Source of the DNA: Metaphire vulgaris
Taxonomy: Eukaryota > Annelida > Clitellata > Crassiclitellata > Megascolecidae
NCBI GenBank assembly: GCA_018105865.1
Contig: JACLAT010000047.1
Coordinates: 523,001 to 587,000, forward strand
DNA: 64,000 bases
Reading direction: 5' to 3'
The notes under the pieces are model-generated. The model searched no databases. It saw nothing but the letters and a program-made list of their open reading frames with translations, and had not been told where the DNA came from. The number at the start of each line of letters is the position of its first letter. The stretch's first letter is position 1. Positions 11,455-23,110 of this stretch are shown here, piece by piece. A program made the translations under genes and the position numbers.

Positions 11455-11720
11455 CCCAGCCAAATCTAACCCACCATGATTCAGACCCAACCCAACCCAC
11501 AAAACCAATAGGGTTACTTGACCTAATCATTCCAACAACCCACCGTAATGCATTAAATTACTCAAACCAGTAATTGACCGTAGAAAATTGATCAACACAA
11601 TATGCTCTGTGGCCAACCCAACCCACCATAAATATGGATTTTTGTGACCCAACCCAATCCATACCAACCCAACCCAATCAAACCCATGGGTAGACCAACC
11701 CATGCTCGTGTCCGGGGTAC
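11455..11720 (-). repeat. GGGTT/GGATT-rich dispersed repeat, copy 2 (inverted)
   Basis: On the minus strand it matches the family at 8399-8610: GGTTGGGTTGG tracts, ATTACGGTGGGTTG and GGTCAAGTAACCCTATT in the same order. Confidence 0.7.
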
Positions 11721-12986
11721 CAAATAGCGGGCACAGGGGCCTGACCCTTGTTGATGCTAGGACACGCCGTGGGATTTGCGCATAATTATCAATGAGAACA
11801 TTTTTCCTGACAGGGAGTTTGACGATTGTCAAAAAATGAATTTGCTTTGCTGCAACACAGATTTAGCCACTCAATAACGACTCACAGTTACAATATTTAA
11901 ACATGCGCCAAGACTCACGGTTCAATTCAATTATTACTCAAAATAAACCGCGACTGCGTTCAGATCCAGGCCCTGCTGTTACTGGGAGTGACAAACACAA
12001 TGGTGACGGTTAATATAGTTTCTCAAGACATTCAATTCTACATGTAAAGTTATTAGTTAAAGTTAAATTTCTCACTTTGTGTATCAGTAGTGTTTCTGTG
12101 TTAAAATACTGGTTAAGAGCTAAACTATAATTAGTTAAATATGGATTTGCATTTTCCAGAAGAGGCAAGTGCCCCACTAGCCCCAATGTATGGGCGCCCA
12201 TGGCTGTTGTGCCTTAATAAAGCCATCTAGTGAAGTGTTGGGCTGGGTGGTCAGCCCGCAGCCTACGGGTAAGCCTTTTAGTTCATGTGCTTATTTTAAT
12301 AACATAGTCAATAATTAATTATTACTTAAAATGCTGCTTCATTATAACAGTAGCCCGTTAGTAGTTACTACCATTGTATGACCGCAGTGATTGCCACAAC
12401 TGTTGAAAACAATGTATAAAGGGCAACAAAACCATGCAGCGCTCCGCATGTTGATCGACATTTATGATGCTCCCCCTTGTATCAAAATTTTGGCCGCCCT
12501 TCCTTGCTCTAAGATTTCTATCTCATAGCAATATGCTTCCAAGATATTCAAACTGCTCGAGAGTTTCCAGCCGTGAGTCCAAACGCAATACCGACATGCA
12601 TATTGAATGGGTGTCAACTGGTACGGATATTTCCCACTTCGAGACAAGCGGAGCCTATTGATCGATACGAGAATATATTTGGACAGTAAGCTACTTTATG
12701 CGACCATCTGGCGCACAAAACGCTATCGACTCCCTATAAGTTATCGACACGCTTCAACGAATACTTTACCCTGAATTGACTCTGAAACTGTCGTACGCAA
12801 GGTGATATTTGTGCATGAGTCCAGTCCATTTGTTATTTGCTTTACTATCACTAGTAAGTTAATAAAATAAGCTAACGACATCACGAAGTAGCGACCAAAA
12901 ATTTCACTTTTCACATACCACTGTCTGTAGTTATTGAATCCGATAAATGTCCCGAATGTGATAATGAGAAATTTTGCAGACTGAAT
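11721..12986. other. No supported gene
   Basis: No reliable coding motif. A minus-strand stretch near 12570 reads LEQFEYLGSIL, which recalls a reverse-transcriptase segment, but it is too short and isolated to annotate. Confidence 0.35.
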
Positions 12987-13573
12987 TTATGTGACTAGTA
13001 AAGAGAGGGAAAAGTCAAATATTACACCAAGGTTGCGAGCAGAAGTACTTCTAGGGACAACGGTGGAATCTCCTAGTACTAAAGATTTCAGAGATTCAAA
13101 TCTGGTCAATTGAGCTGGAGTACCTATTAGCAAGAACTCAGTTTTTGATGAATTCAAAAGAAGCTTATTTGAATCCATCCATGACTGAATATTAGTGAAG
13201 GCAGTGGATAGAGTCTCAAGGGATGAGTTTGAAGAAGATGATCAAAAGAGATGAGAATTTGAGTACCGTCAGCATAAAGATGATAAGCCACTTGATGTTC
13301 ATCAAGAAGTGAACCCAGGGGGGTTGTATAGAGAGTAAATAACAGAGGTCCAAGGGCCGAGCCTTGAGGAACACCACAAGACAGATCAGTGGGAGTTGCG
13401 AGATTCTCATTTATTATCACTGATTGAATGCGGGGATGTAAATATGAAGAAAACCATTGTAAAGCAATGTCAGAGATTCCAAACCAATGTTCAAGACGAT
13501 GAAGAAGAATAGAATGATCAACAGTATCAAAGGCGGCAGATAGATATGCTACTAATACCACCAAAATTGACAT
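12987..13573 (-). pseudogene. LINE reverse transcriptase fragment
   Basis: The minus strand gives LSAAFDTVDHSILLHRLE (first Asp block), LSCGVPQGSALGPLLF and HLYADGTQIL. The YADD box reads YADG, which removes one catalytic Asp. A frameshift near 13170 leads to MDSNKLLLNSSKTEFLLIGT and STSARNLGVIFD. The fragment belongs to the CR1/L2/Jockey-like group. 5' and 3' parts are missing. Confidence 0.88.
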
Positions 13574-13830
13574 GAAGCCAAATGTATGTGAAGCTATAGA
13601 TATTTAGGCCTGTCATGCTGCGACTGAGTAGTAAAAATCGAAGTTTGACTTTGATATCTCACAAATGGCCCCCTTAGAAGCAAATGAGATGAAAATTGGC
13701 AGAAAGGTGGGGAAATATGTGTTGCACAAGTGTGGCAATTTTGATAAAAATATATTTAGGAACTTTTAAGAAATCAAAGTTTTCCTGCTGGGGTTTTTTT
13801 TTCGTAGACACCCTGTAGTATTAGAACTGG
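13574..13830. repeat. Dispersed repeat, copy 1
   Basis: It aligns with 24778-25030: both contain GACTGAGTAGTAAAAATCGA, GATATCTCACAA, GCAAATGAGATGAAAAT and GCAGAAAGGTGG in the same order. No ends or coding capacity recognised. Confidence 0.85.
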
Positions 13831-14785
13831 TGCCAACGATGTGTCTTATTATTATATTTATATAGAAGACGATTTGAAAACTTACACAAAATACTTCGTT
13901 AATAGTGATGATTGAGAGCAGTTCGAAAAACTAAGAAATGCGAAATGCGAAAAATTCCTTTGCCAATAACACAAAATGGCGCCGAACAAAATTTATCGCA
14001 AATGAACTCTAAGTGCGTGACGTCATTTATGAACAGCCCCAATATCAGGTATATATCAGGTTTTATTTATACTGAAAGTGTGAACTGCCGTGAAGTCACT
14101 TTGGTCCTTACCCCTCCCCCTATCACAAACTGTCACACTTTCTTAGACACCTCCCCTCCTCGAGCGTGACGTACTTTATGGATGACCCCGTTAGCTCTAT
14201 TGAACTATTCTTTTAGTCAATTCAAACCCTGTCTCTGTGCTGTAAAACATCGATGATTTACTCGCGACATCTAACGAATAAGTAAAATTACGCTTTTCAG
14301 GATATATCAACTCCAAATTGTTCGATTCACTTACAGTGTTCTTAATTTTCTTATCTTTTGGCTTAGTGATATAGAACAAGATGTGAGATTTCATGTGTAA
14401 TGTAATTCTTTGCAGAATTTAAACAAAAGATCTAATTTAAAAATTCCTCAACTAAAAACGTATGGGTTCCTTTATAAAGCTTGCCTATAGCAATATTTAT
14501 GATATTTGAGATAGAAGCACTGCCTCCAAACTCGAATCAGCATTCAGAAACTTATATTTTTGTCGCGAATATTTGTCAATATTCGCAAGATAGACAATGT
14601 TAAGCCAAATCTTGGAATGCGAATGGCTCGGACAAGGAAAGTAGCGTCTGCAGTTACTTAAACTTATACGTAGACTATTATTTAGTGCATATTAAACTAT
14701 TTGGCTAATCGCATTCTTTATATTTATATTCACGGTCATTAAGCGCAATATTACTAGTCCCCTATATTCGATTTTATTTACAAAT
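13831..14785. other. No gene; two lone MITE ends and a hairpin
   Basis: 14017-14040 and 14164-14191 are ends of the GGGGNCGTCCATAAATGACGT family (GTGACGTCATTTATGAACAG and GTGACGTACTTTATGGATG). 14566-14590 is one copy of the GCGAATATT hairpin. No coding region recognised. Confidence 0.5.
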
Positions 14786-15331
14786 GGGGTCGTCCATAAA
14801 TGACGTAACGCGATTTTGGCAGTCTTTTGACTCCCTCCTTCCAGAGTTTAATCTAGGCCGTTTCCGGGGGGAATTGCCCTTCCACTCCGGAAATTTCAAA
14901 TCCCCCCGGAAATTTTGGCATACTACATGAACTAACAGAAGCCCCCTAGAAAATTTCTCTCCGGTTTTGTTAGTTCCCCCTCCCAAGGCTTTTTCAGTTC
15001 CCCCCGGAGTCCATGAGTCTAGATTAAACACTGCCTCCTTCCCCCTACGTAACGCGACGTAACAAAAAGTCAGACCCCTAAAATATGACGTAACAACGGG
15101 CCGACCCCTTTTCGTCTTCCGAAAAGTCTTGACAAGCAAAAAAAGGTCATTCATCCTTCTATTTTTCCGTCTCCAAACATACTGACAAGCAGAAAAAGGT
15201 CACATAAAAATTGTGTGTTGCGTTACGTCACATTTACAGAACTCCCCTCGTCACACTTCGTAACAAATGCCCGGACCCCTCCCCCAGGCGCGCCTCTCCC
15301 AGGCGCGTTACGTCATTTGTGGACGACCCCA
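14786..15331. mobile_element. MITE with GGGGTCGTCCATAAATGACG ends
   Basis: The left end GGGGTCGTCCATAAATGACG (14786-14805) is mirrored at the right by GTCATTTGTGGACGACCCC (15312-15330). It is interrupted by a hAT MITE at 14842-15033 and abutted by another at 15335. Partial ends of the same family occur at 14017, 14164, 35099, 54779 and 62603. No coding capacity. Superfamily not assigned. Confidence 0.82.
14842..15033. mobile_element. hAT-type MITE, family 1, copy 2
   Basis: Ends CAGAGTTTAATCTAG and, inverted, CAGTGTTTAATCTAG. Perfect 8-bp duplications CCTCCTTC at 14834-14841 and 15034-15041. It sits inside the MITE at 14786-15331 and is therefore younger. The interior shares CCCGGAAATTTTGGCATACT with the copy at 55932. 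Confidence 0.93.
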
Positions 15332-15334
15332 TAG

Positions 15335-15535
15335 CAGTGGCGGCTCTAGGATTTGGCAAGTGGGGGCCGTTGGGGTGGCAACTTCTAATCATGGGGGCCA
15401 ACCATTTGTTGTTTAATGTATGTAGCATTAAGTATAGGGTCCCAACTGGGGGCACTGGGGGGCACGCACTCAATAGGGGGGGCACGGGCCCCTCCACCCT
15501 GCCCCCCTCGGTGGAGCCGCCACTGCCCCATAACC
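15335..15535. mobile_element. hAT-type MITE, family 2 (CAGTGGCGGCTC), copy 1
   Basis: Ends CAGTGGCGGCTCTAGGATT and, inverted, CAGTGGCGGCTCCACC. Duplications CCCCATAG (15327-15334) and CCCCATAA (15536-15543) match at 7 of 8. The G/C-rich interior shares AACCATTTGTTGTTTAATG with 54317 and 59906. Confidence 0.93.
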
Positions 15536-15543
15536 ATTGTAGC

Positions 15544-16375
15544 GTACCAGTGATCAAGCACCTCGACTTGTTTTTTATTCGTTTTAAAGCTGTGTTCCTC
15601 CTAACAGGACGACATAAAGCCTAAAGCATGTTATGCTATTCCATCTGATCAGTCTGCGTTAATGTTTGAAAGCAACGGACGAACACACATTCTTTTAGAC
15701 TACATTACTTGCAACAGAATGAAAGTTCTGCCGAATATCTAGTGGAATGGGTAGTAAGCCAACAGGGGGACGAGGCCACGAGCCATGTCTTAAGAAATCT
15801 GCTTCATTGTTTTTAGGCAACATAAACATAATTTATAATTAAATCATTGTGTGTCATTCTTGTGAAGTTCGAAGAAATTTTTAAAGTTCGTAAAAGTTCA
15901 AGAAAAAATAAAGTTCGGAGAAGTTATAAAAGTTCGAATTTTCAATTTAGTCCTCGTAAGGTGACTCGGTCCCCGAAGACCAATCGATGTATTGATCGGC
16001 ATCGCAGATGTTTTCGATCTTATCCACCAGTTGTAAGTTACAATGCACTTTGACAATCTTCTCAACTGTCTTACATGCGAGTCTGCTGCGTTTTTGGTAG
16101 GTATGCATTCAAATGCTGACCAATTTCTCTCACACGACCCGACTTTTGCAGTGATAATTCAAATTGAACTTTATGAACTACGAAGGCTTATCAATAAACA
16201 GTTCTAACAATAATATGGTTCAAAACGCTTGAACGTCACAACTATGCTGTGTACGAGGAGCCAATATAACCCCGATATATGCAGCATATGTAACTCAAGA
16301 ACCCCACACATGGTACCTTTTCTCCCAGCGGGTCATAATTGTCTAGTAATAATAGTAGTAGTAATAATAATTATA
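15544..16375. other. No gene recognised
   Basis: 15865-15940 is a degenerate AAGTTCG repeat (GAAGTTCGAAG, AAAGTTCGTAAAAGTTC). An ORF at 15847-16053 is largely made of it and is not supported as a gene. Confidence 0.45.
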
Positions 16376-16675
16376 GTGTGCCAATGTAAAGAATCGATCA
16401 TATGGCACATCTACTTTCCCAGTCATTATTTTGCATGTTTATATCAAATCCCCCCTCTCTCTTCTCTTTTCTAATGTTGCCAGTCCACAATATTGGAGTA
16501 TTTTTTCTTAGCTTAAATTATGGCACCCATTGACCATCTTCGTTGCTCGTCTTTGCACTTTTCCTAAAAGCTCTAGGCTATATTTTTCAAGAATGGATTC
16601 CATGCCTGAACACAGCATTCTAGATGAGTTCTTACTACTCAGTATTCTTGACGAGGCCTTACTTACCTACTACGT
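16376..16675 (-). pseudogene. CR1-like LINE fragment
   Basis: Its reverse complement aligns closely with 41850-42120: CTGTGTTCAGGCATGGAATC, AAAGTGCAAAGACGAGCAAC, ATGGTCAATGGGTGCC and GGGGGGATTTGATATAAAC. The protein equivalent is the C-terminal region with VQAWNPFLK and VQRRATKMVNG. A short insertion near 16650 and frame breaks make it a relic. Confidence 0.9.
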
Positions 16676-17268
16676 TTTAAACATTTTTAGGCCTTACATA
16701 TTATAGTAATTCAAGTACTGTAGGCCTAGTAAGATATTCATGTGACAGGGCCTCCTCTGATCGCTATAAATCCTTAACTACAAAATGCAGTAGAATATTA
16801 TTAATATAAGAAAACAAAGAATGCATGAATGCATGTGTGTGCGAGTGTGCGTGCGGGTTTCTGCGAGTGAATGTGTGTGTGTGTTTGTATGTGCGTGTAC
16901 ACGAGCCGGTAGCTCGACTTTGAATTTCCACGTCTGATAGTTACTGTCTGGTATTCAGTTTCGTGATCCTTAGAGATGAGTACGCCAAGTGAAAAACTTT
17001 AACTGTCGCAAAAGAACGTAGACACAATTACCAGTTCTGCATCATTGATTGGAGAAGCCGGTGGTAATCACGACAGCACATGAGCAGATGGGAATTGTAG
17101 GCTAATGTCTTGCAATAGTAGGCCTATAACAATAGCAATACATACTATACACAGGGAAGGCACGATCTCCGACGGTGACAAGAAGGATACGCAACGTAGT
17201 CGTTAACGATCTAAGTCGCTTGCGGCCCGCGAGGTCAGAAACGCTGAGAAACTCTTGTATGTGATTTT
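16676..17268. other. No recognisable gene
   Basis: A GT-rich patch (16825-16890) and two TAGGCCTA octamers (16723, 17123). Nothing else seen. Confidence 0.4.
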
Positions 17269-18494
17269 TCATTTCTCATTTTTCTGTCCATACAGAGGGC
17301 ATGTCGCATGAACTACTTTACAAAAGTGTAAAGTAGGTCGTGTGGCGTGCTCTCTAGAAATCTACTGTACAGAGATTTGCCAAATCAAACACTGGTTGAT
17401 GCACTGTTAATGTAATCATTCTCTTGCGACTTCTTAACTCGATCTGCAACGTTCACCACTACGGAATATGGATTTTTCCCAGATTCTGTGTTTGTGAATA
17501 AGCTGGAACACTGCGCCAAGCTCACGGGAAGCGCTATAGAAATTTTCTTCCACTGATAACATCGACTCATTGATGGTGAATACTGGCGCCACCTTTCGAG
17601 TTATTGGTTATGGCTATTCTTTTCAAAGAAATATCAATAAATAATTCTAGATTTGCTTGTAGCATTATCCTTCATATTCATTTATTGAAAAGAAATTAGC
17701 TTTTTCAGTTTATTCTACGAAGAATCTTATTGAATAAACTTGAATGAAGAATTTAGACCAAACTTTTCTTAAAAGTAATCAAAAAAATGTCATACCCTTT
17801 TAAAGCTGTATTAATATTCTTTTTATATTATTTCATCAAAATATTTGTCGCTAACCCGTTCTATGGAACGTTATATAAATGTTTGTCGCGAATATTCTGC
17901 AATATTCGCTAAATTCACAAATATTAATCTAAGTGTTGTTCGAATTTGCTTATGTCAATCACTATCAGTAAATGGTACTGTGACAAATACAACATCTATA
18001 TTATTCATTGTCAGAGTTGTCATTCGGTTAAAAAAACAAGATTGGTCTCTGATATTTGCCGATAGACAAGCAACAAACCTCCCAATGATGTAATTTAAGT
18101 GGCAAATAAAGTCCAGTTGGTCTCGAATTTATCGATTTTCGCTATATTAAATATCAAAATTCGTCGAGTTTGATTTTTTAAAGATTAAAAATGTATTTCA
18201 GTTTATTTTTCAAGAAATTATGGAATCTTGAGACACGCTTCGAGAACGATAAATTGCGACAAAATATCTAGATATCCACGTCTGAGGTTCCACAAGATGA
18301 CCCCTAATCGGGCCAAATGGAGTGTGCATGTGTGTGTGTGTGTCTGTGTGTGTATGTCTTGTCTTGATCCCTATTATTGCACCCAGAAGAGGAACATTTG
18401 CATCGGGAGCCATCTGAACTGGCCTAACTCAGTGGAGATATTCTTGTATAAACATTAAGAAAATCTTATCAACTGGAGATAAGGTGATCTCAGA

Positions 18495-19045
18495 ATAGTA
18501 TAATAATATAATATAAAATAACAAGGCTTAATTAAAGTGGTTCAGTAGGGACTGCCCTGTGAGAGAACCACTGTTGTTCCCGTCCAATCTAATATCCTAA
18601 ACTACTGAGGTTTATCTTGAACTCGTTAACAGTTGTAGCCCTTACTATCCCCTCATCCAGTTCATTCCATCTGTCCACCACTCTTGCACTAAAAAGTGCT
18701 GTTTGTGTCTCCCAACCATAGGCGGATTTTATTAAAGGCTACGGTAGGCTTAAGCCTTCCCAACTAATTCCACCAAACAAACAAAATGTTTTTTTCATCA
18801 ACACCAGGTCTGTCGCCTGCTGGATGGCACACGTGCTGGATGGCACCCGTGCTGGATGGCACGCGTGCTGGATGGCACCCGTGTTGGATGGCACCCTCAG
18901 ACCCCCATGCTAGCCTACCCAAATATTAAACTCTAAATCTGCCTATGCTCCCAACCCGTTTCTTGAACAGTTTCATGCTCTGTCCTCTGGTTCGATCATA
19001 CTGCTTCATTGTAAAAATACCATTCTCTTGGAATAGTTGTCATAT
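18495..19045 (-). pseudogene. CR1-like LINE 3' end inside repeat A
   Basis: The minus strand reads FQENGIFTMKQYDRTRGQSM, then KLFKKRVG, is interrupted by the 230-bp MITE at 18718-18947, and resumes with GWETQTALFSARVVDRWNEL and VNEFKINLSSLGY followed by a stop. It is the C-terminus of a CR1-type reverse-transcriptase protein, related to LFKQRVG...FFSVRVVDKWNSL at 42150-42230. The 3' untranslated tail is AT-rich. Confidence 0.87.
18718..18947. mobile_element. MITE with internal 16-bp minisatellite (copy in A)
   Basis: Ends ATAGGCGGATTT and, inverted, ATAGGCAGATTT are flanked by a perfect 9-bp duplication CTCCCAACC (18709-18717 and 18948-18956). Excising it restores a continuous LINE reading frame (KKRVG before, GWETQT after). 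It carries about five units of GTGCTGGATGGCACCC (about 18824-18895). The copy in repeat B has about nine units. Confidence 0.9.
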
Positions 19046-20035
19046 CGCCTGCAAATATTTTCCCAAAGATCAGGATTCGAATCTACTATAATAATGTAGG
19101 CCTACTATAACATTGGAGACAGCTAAAGCGCAGTCCAAGATCCCATTGGGTAAAATATTTACCTCTAAAACATTTTAAAGTAATGCGATTGTCCATATGC
19201 TAGCACATAACCTGAAATAGCCTATACAGATATGCAGCTCATCTCAATATGTGAATTTAATATAAGGTCTTCCTTGAAATTGTTTGTTTGTGGCTCCGCC
19301 GTAAATCCTCTTCGGGGAACTTATAACGCTCCCTCAAAGCCCCTAGTGGGAACTCAAAATGTCGGTCTGTGTAGGCCTATGCCTTGCTGCCGCCCACTTC
19401 CGTGACCCTTGCTACGCCACTCTATCTCACTGACAATGCTGTCGAATGAAACACTGGTCTCTGCGCCGTTTCTCATTGATGAGTGATACTCTTGCCATCT
19501 ATCGAATGAATGGAAATAGCAATTTAAAGAATTACGAACATAATTAATTTGCCTCTTTTTATGGAGAAATACCTTACTGTTTTTTTTATTGTAAATAGAA
19601 CTGTCTGTGGTTTTATTAATTTCATATTAAATCTTATTAATTTAGGTTTTTTCATAATAGCTTAAACTAATTGTCTTACATACCGTTTTAAATTGCTTCT
19701 CAGGCCAATTTATGGAATATGTGAAGATCACTAATGACGTTTTATATATGTATAGCGAAATATAAATTTTTGTCGCGAATATTGGTAAATATTCGCAATA
19801 TACGCAATATAAAACTAAGCGTATTTCATATTTACTATTTCGCTAACATTCAACAAACGTCCATAGTTCAGTAGCAAACAAAACTTGGCGAAGCTACGAG
19901 TAGTCCCTCTATGGGCTGGGGATCAGTGGTGGGACTTGCGCAAAACACCGATGAGAAAATTTTTCGGAGCGGGATGAGGGTGGAGATTGAGTGATTGTCA
20001 ACAGAATCGATGTTTGCAGTGGTATTAGTCTTTAA

Positions 20036-20445
20036 AATATACATTAGAACTCAACTTTTATCATTATAATTAATACTGAAAATCATCTTCGACTGTGGGA
20101 TTTCACGACGCTCCGCCAAACACCATAGTCAGACATAATGACCTGTGTGTGCGTGTCTGTCTGTCTTCAATATTAAGCCTATACCCATCTTTTATCTAAT
20201 ATCTAACCTAAATATATATATTCGCAATTCGCGGAATAGGCCTACAAGAGTATTAAGAAATGCATCTCATTGCTGAGTAGAAGCAAGAGTTAACGATTCA
20301 ACGGGTCATCCATCTAGCGAGCCTAAAGCGATCAAGCACAAGAAGTCCTTTAACGATTAATTTTCATAATCTCTTGAGATGTGCGTTGGGAAACACTGAC
20401 CTAGATATTTGATCAGCAATATTTCATATTTGCCAGCGTCTAGAG
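20036..20445. other. No recognisable feature
   Basis: AT-rich, no motif seen except a TAGGCCTA near 20238. Confidence 0.4.
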
Positions 20446-21128
20446 GAGTGTTTCTCAACCCGTGTGAAGCGGCACACTACTAGTGTGCCGCGCGAGATCA
20501 TCAGGTGTGCCGTGGGAATTTTTGGGATATTGTAATAAATTAGTATTTAGATGTGTTAAATGTCACAGATCACCGACTGGGCTTCTTAATAACCTCCTTG
20601 AGGTTACATTCTCTGGCACTTTTCCATGCAGAAAGCGTTCCGTGCTTTCCTTACAATGCTTCCGAAGGAACGTCCCATCTGTCACACTAATCAGCGGCAA
20701 ACAATGGTTCGCTCCTTTGGGCGAATTGCATTGGATATTGGAATGCAATAATTGGCTCAGGGTGTCCACTAAGAATACCTCGTGTGACACAGACCGCGGC
20801 TCCATTTGGTTGGGCGTGTCACCAAAGCAATTAAGTGGGTGGTCACCTCCTGCTCCTGCAGCTGCACCTTCTCCACTGGAGACGTAGACAAAAGACGACC
20901 GTTAGCCGTCCTTAACGCTATTAGTTTCAGAATTCTCCGACGACCGCAACTCGTCGTTAACGCTAGGTGATGAGCCTTTGTATTTCGTCCCATTGCCTTC
21001 GGTCAGGGGCAGAAATTGTGACTTCGCCGTAAAGACTACGCTGAGCCATGTACGCCTAAGCCACTAAAACATTGCTGTTGCGCTATTTCTTGTGAGCCGC
21101 AAGACAAAAGAGTCTCTGAGAAACACTG
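20446..21128. mobile_element. Non-autonomous hAT element
   Basis: Ends GAGTGTTTCTCAACC and, inverted, CAGTGTTTCTCAGAG. Flanking 8-mers GTCTAGAG (20438-20445) and GCCTAAAG (21129-21136) match at 6 of 8. The start (TTTCTCAACCCGTG followed by a GTGTGCCG palindrome) is typical of hAT non-autonomous elements. A 134-codon frame across it has no transposase motif. Confidence 0.72.
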
Positions 21129-21136
21129 GCCTAAAG

Positions 21137-21398
21137 TCTAGAGTCTAGACGAAGCGAATGAAAACCTGCACCGGTCCTATTATGCAAATGAATAATCGAG
21201 CGGATCTGTGCGCTACAAAGAAGTAGCCTCCTTGGCTATAAAATGGAAGCCAATGCTTTATGCCGCTAGGGAAAGAATTTGATGGTAGGTCGGTGAAGAT
21301 AACCACGATCGGTATCGAAACAACTAGGAATTTTCAGAAATGGTTATCACTTCGCATGGTTGTGGTTATAGGTACATTAGTCGCTCCAAAGCCAGTCC
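21137..21398. other. No recognisable feature
   Basis: Short spacer between two hAT elements. Confidence 0.4.
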
Positions 21399-21570
21399 CA
21401 GTGGCGGTTCCAGGAATTCTTGTTGGGACCCTATACTTAATACTACATACCTAAAAACAATTGGTTGACCCCTCTTGATTAGAAGTTGCCACCCCAACGC
21501 CCCCCCGCCACTTGCCAAAACCTGGAGCCGCCACTGATCCCCAGTCATCAACATGGTGGAACCGCCACTG
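21399..21570. mobile_element. hAT-type MITE, family 2, copy 2 (inverted)
   Basis: Perfect duplications GCCAGTCC at 21391-21398 and 21571-21578. Orientation is opposite to 15335. The right end is doubled: a normal terminal repeat (GGAGCCGCCACTG) is followed by about 35 extra bases and a second terminal repeat (GGAACCGCCACTG). Confidence 0.92.
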
Positions 21571-21578
21571 GCCAGTCC

Positions 21579-22027
21579 TTTGGCTGATGATGTTTAAAGT
21601 CTAGACAAAATCACGCTACAAATTCCAACCAATCAGAGTTAATATTCTTCGTAGAATAAAGAGGTGGGGAGTCTTTATTACACGTAGAAAAATGACTGGG
21701 GGATTCATCTTTCGGGGGATTCATTTTAATTCATTATACCGGCTCCAATTTTGGCGATGCTGTCGATCGATAGTTACGCGAGATATTTTATTACTAGAAA
21801 GATGCTCGCTTCGCTCGCATTGCAGGATAATACTAAAACCCAATCACTGAATTTATGCTGAACAACATTTCAATGATGTACTGTACAGTGTACATACGCC
21901 ATCTAGCCAAGCTCTGCGCCACGTAATAATTAGGCCTATGTACTTAAAAATCACGCAACTGTGACCATTTGTGACGCAGTACACGTATTTTTGTGTACGT
22001 TAAAATTGCGCAACTTCCTCAAGCTAC
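21579..22027. other. No recognisable gene
   Basis: No coding motif or repeat assigned. It contains the phrase GCTCGCTTCGCTCGCA near 21805 and a TAGGCCTA near 21941. Confidence 0.4.
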
Positions 22028-22600
22028 GCCCACCAACGCATCGCGACACATTATGACGCTGCAATGAACAATTGAACGTACGCTTCGTCAAACGCTTCTT
22101 CGACTAAACCGTTTGGTTACCAATAGCAACGTCGTCTTCGAATATCGCCCACCAACGCATCGCGACGTTGACAGAACAATCAAACCAGTGGTTCTTAACC
22201 TTTTTACGATTGCCTACCCCTGAAACAAGTATACGAGAATAAAGTACTCCCTATCAGCGTACCTTATCCTAGGACAACAGTTTTTGCTCTGCAATATATT
22301 GAAAATAATCATAAACCACAAAAACATATGCCACAGATTATGCTCATGCCAGAAAGTGGGATTTTTCTTTAGAATTTCTAATTTAGTACAAAATTTCTAC
22401 AGTACTTGTATACTATACAGGATAAATTGTAGTAAAGGTCTTTAAACAGACCTTATTTCCGGATTTTTCAGTACCCCCAAAATGTTTTCAAGTACCCCCA
22501 AGAGGTACAAGTACCCCTGGTTAAGAACCACTGAATTAAACGTACGCTTCGTCAAACGCTCGCCCACCAACGCATCGCGACGTAAGGACTAAACCGTCTA
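22028..22600. repeat. Tandem repeat, about 119-bp unit, split by a hAT MITE
   Basis: The phrase CGCCCACCAACGCATCGCGA recurs at 22028, 22147 and 22560. CGTACGCTTCGTCAAACGCT recurs at 22077 and 22542. The spacing is about 119 bases once the inserted MITE (22186-22533) is removed. Confidence 0.85.
22186..22533. mobile_element. hAT-type MITE, family 3 (CAGTGGTTCTTAACC)
   Basis: Ends CAGTGGTTCTTAACC and, inverted, CAGTGGTTCTTAACC are perfect over 15 bases. Duplications AATCAAAC (22178-22185) and AATTAAAC (22534-22541) match at 7 of 8. Inserted into a tandem repeat. Confidence 0.94.
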
Positions 22601-23041
22601 CCAATAGTCAACCAATCAGAACGCTTGAAGGTAACAGAGAGACATACAGAGCAAGGATCTTAATATTATAGATAATGAGGTCTCGGCGGTGCCTGACTTG
22701 CCTGTTAGACGCCGCTGGAGCAGTGGGCTTTCAGCTGCTGATTACGCAAGAGGAGCAGGGCCAGTGGCCTAGCCAAGAGGGGTGGTTATATTTCGAGATT
22801 TTCCATTTGCGCATGAATTGCAATTCGATTATTAAAGTCATACGTTTCAGACGAATTGAAGGACATATACTGGCGTCCATTTTGAAACTCTTCGTATAGG
22901 CCCAAAGTAAGTATGTGAATAATCAAAATCTCGTAATAAGTGACGAATTGAAGGACATATACTGGCGTCCATTTGAAAGATTATGAAACTCGTCGCTTAG
23001 CAACGTATTAGTTGCCCTTGTCATTTTAATAATAATAATAA

Positions 23042-23110
<69 letters not shown>

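Larger units (their letters stand above)
17269..20035. repeat. Long interspersed repeat, copy A (2.8 kb)
   Basis: It is collinear and closely similar to 50363-53699 from TCATTTCTCATTTTTCTG to GTGGTATTAGTCTTTAA. It contains two GCGAATATT hairpins (about 17886 and 19772), a CR1-like LINE tail (18495-19045) and an embedded MITE (18718-18947). A third partial copy of the left part is at 57049-57600. It has no coding capacity of its own. It could be a non-autonomous element or a duplicated block. Confidence 0.93.

Noticed and set aside
12462..12661. Minus-strand phrase LEQFEYLGSIL as a reverse-transcriptase remnant
   Set aside because: Only about 11 residues fit, in a frame that breaks at once; not enough support.
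15211..15624. 137-codon plus-strand ORF and its 107-codon antisense partner
   Set aside because: Both run across the border of two MITEs; their G/C-rich interiors keep frames open.
20483..20887. 134-codon plus-strand ORF
   Set aside because: It spans a hAT element with clear ends and shows no protein motif in either strand.
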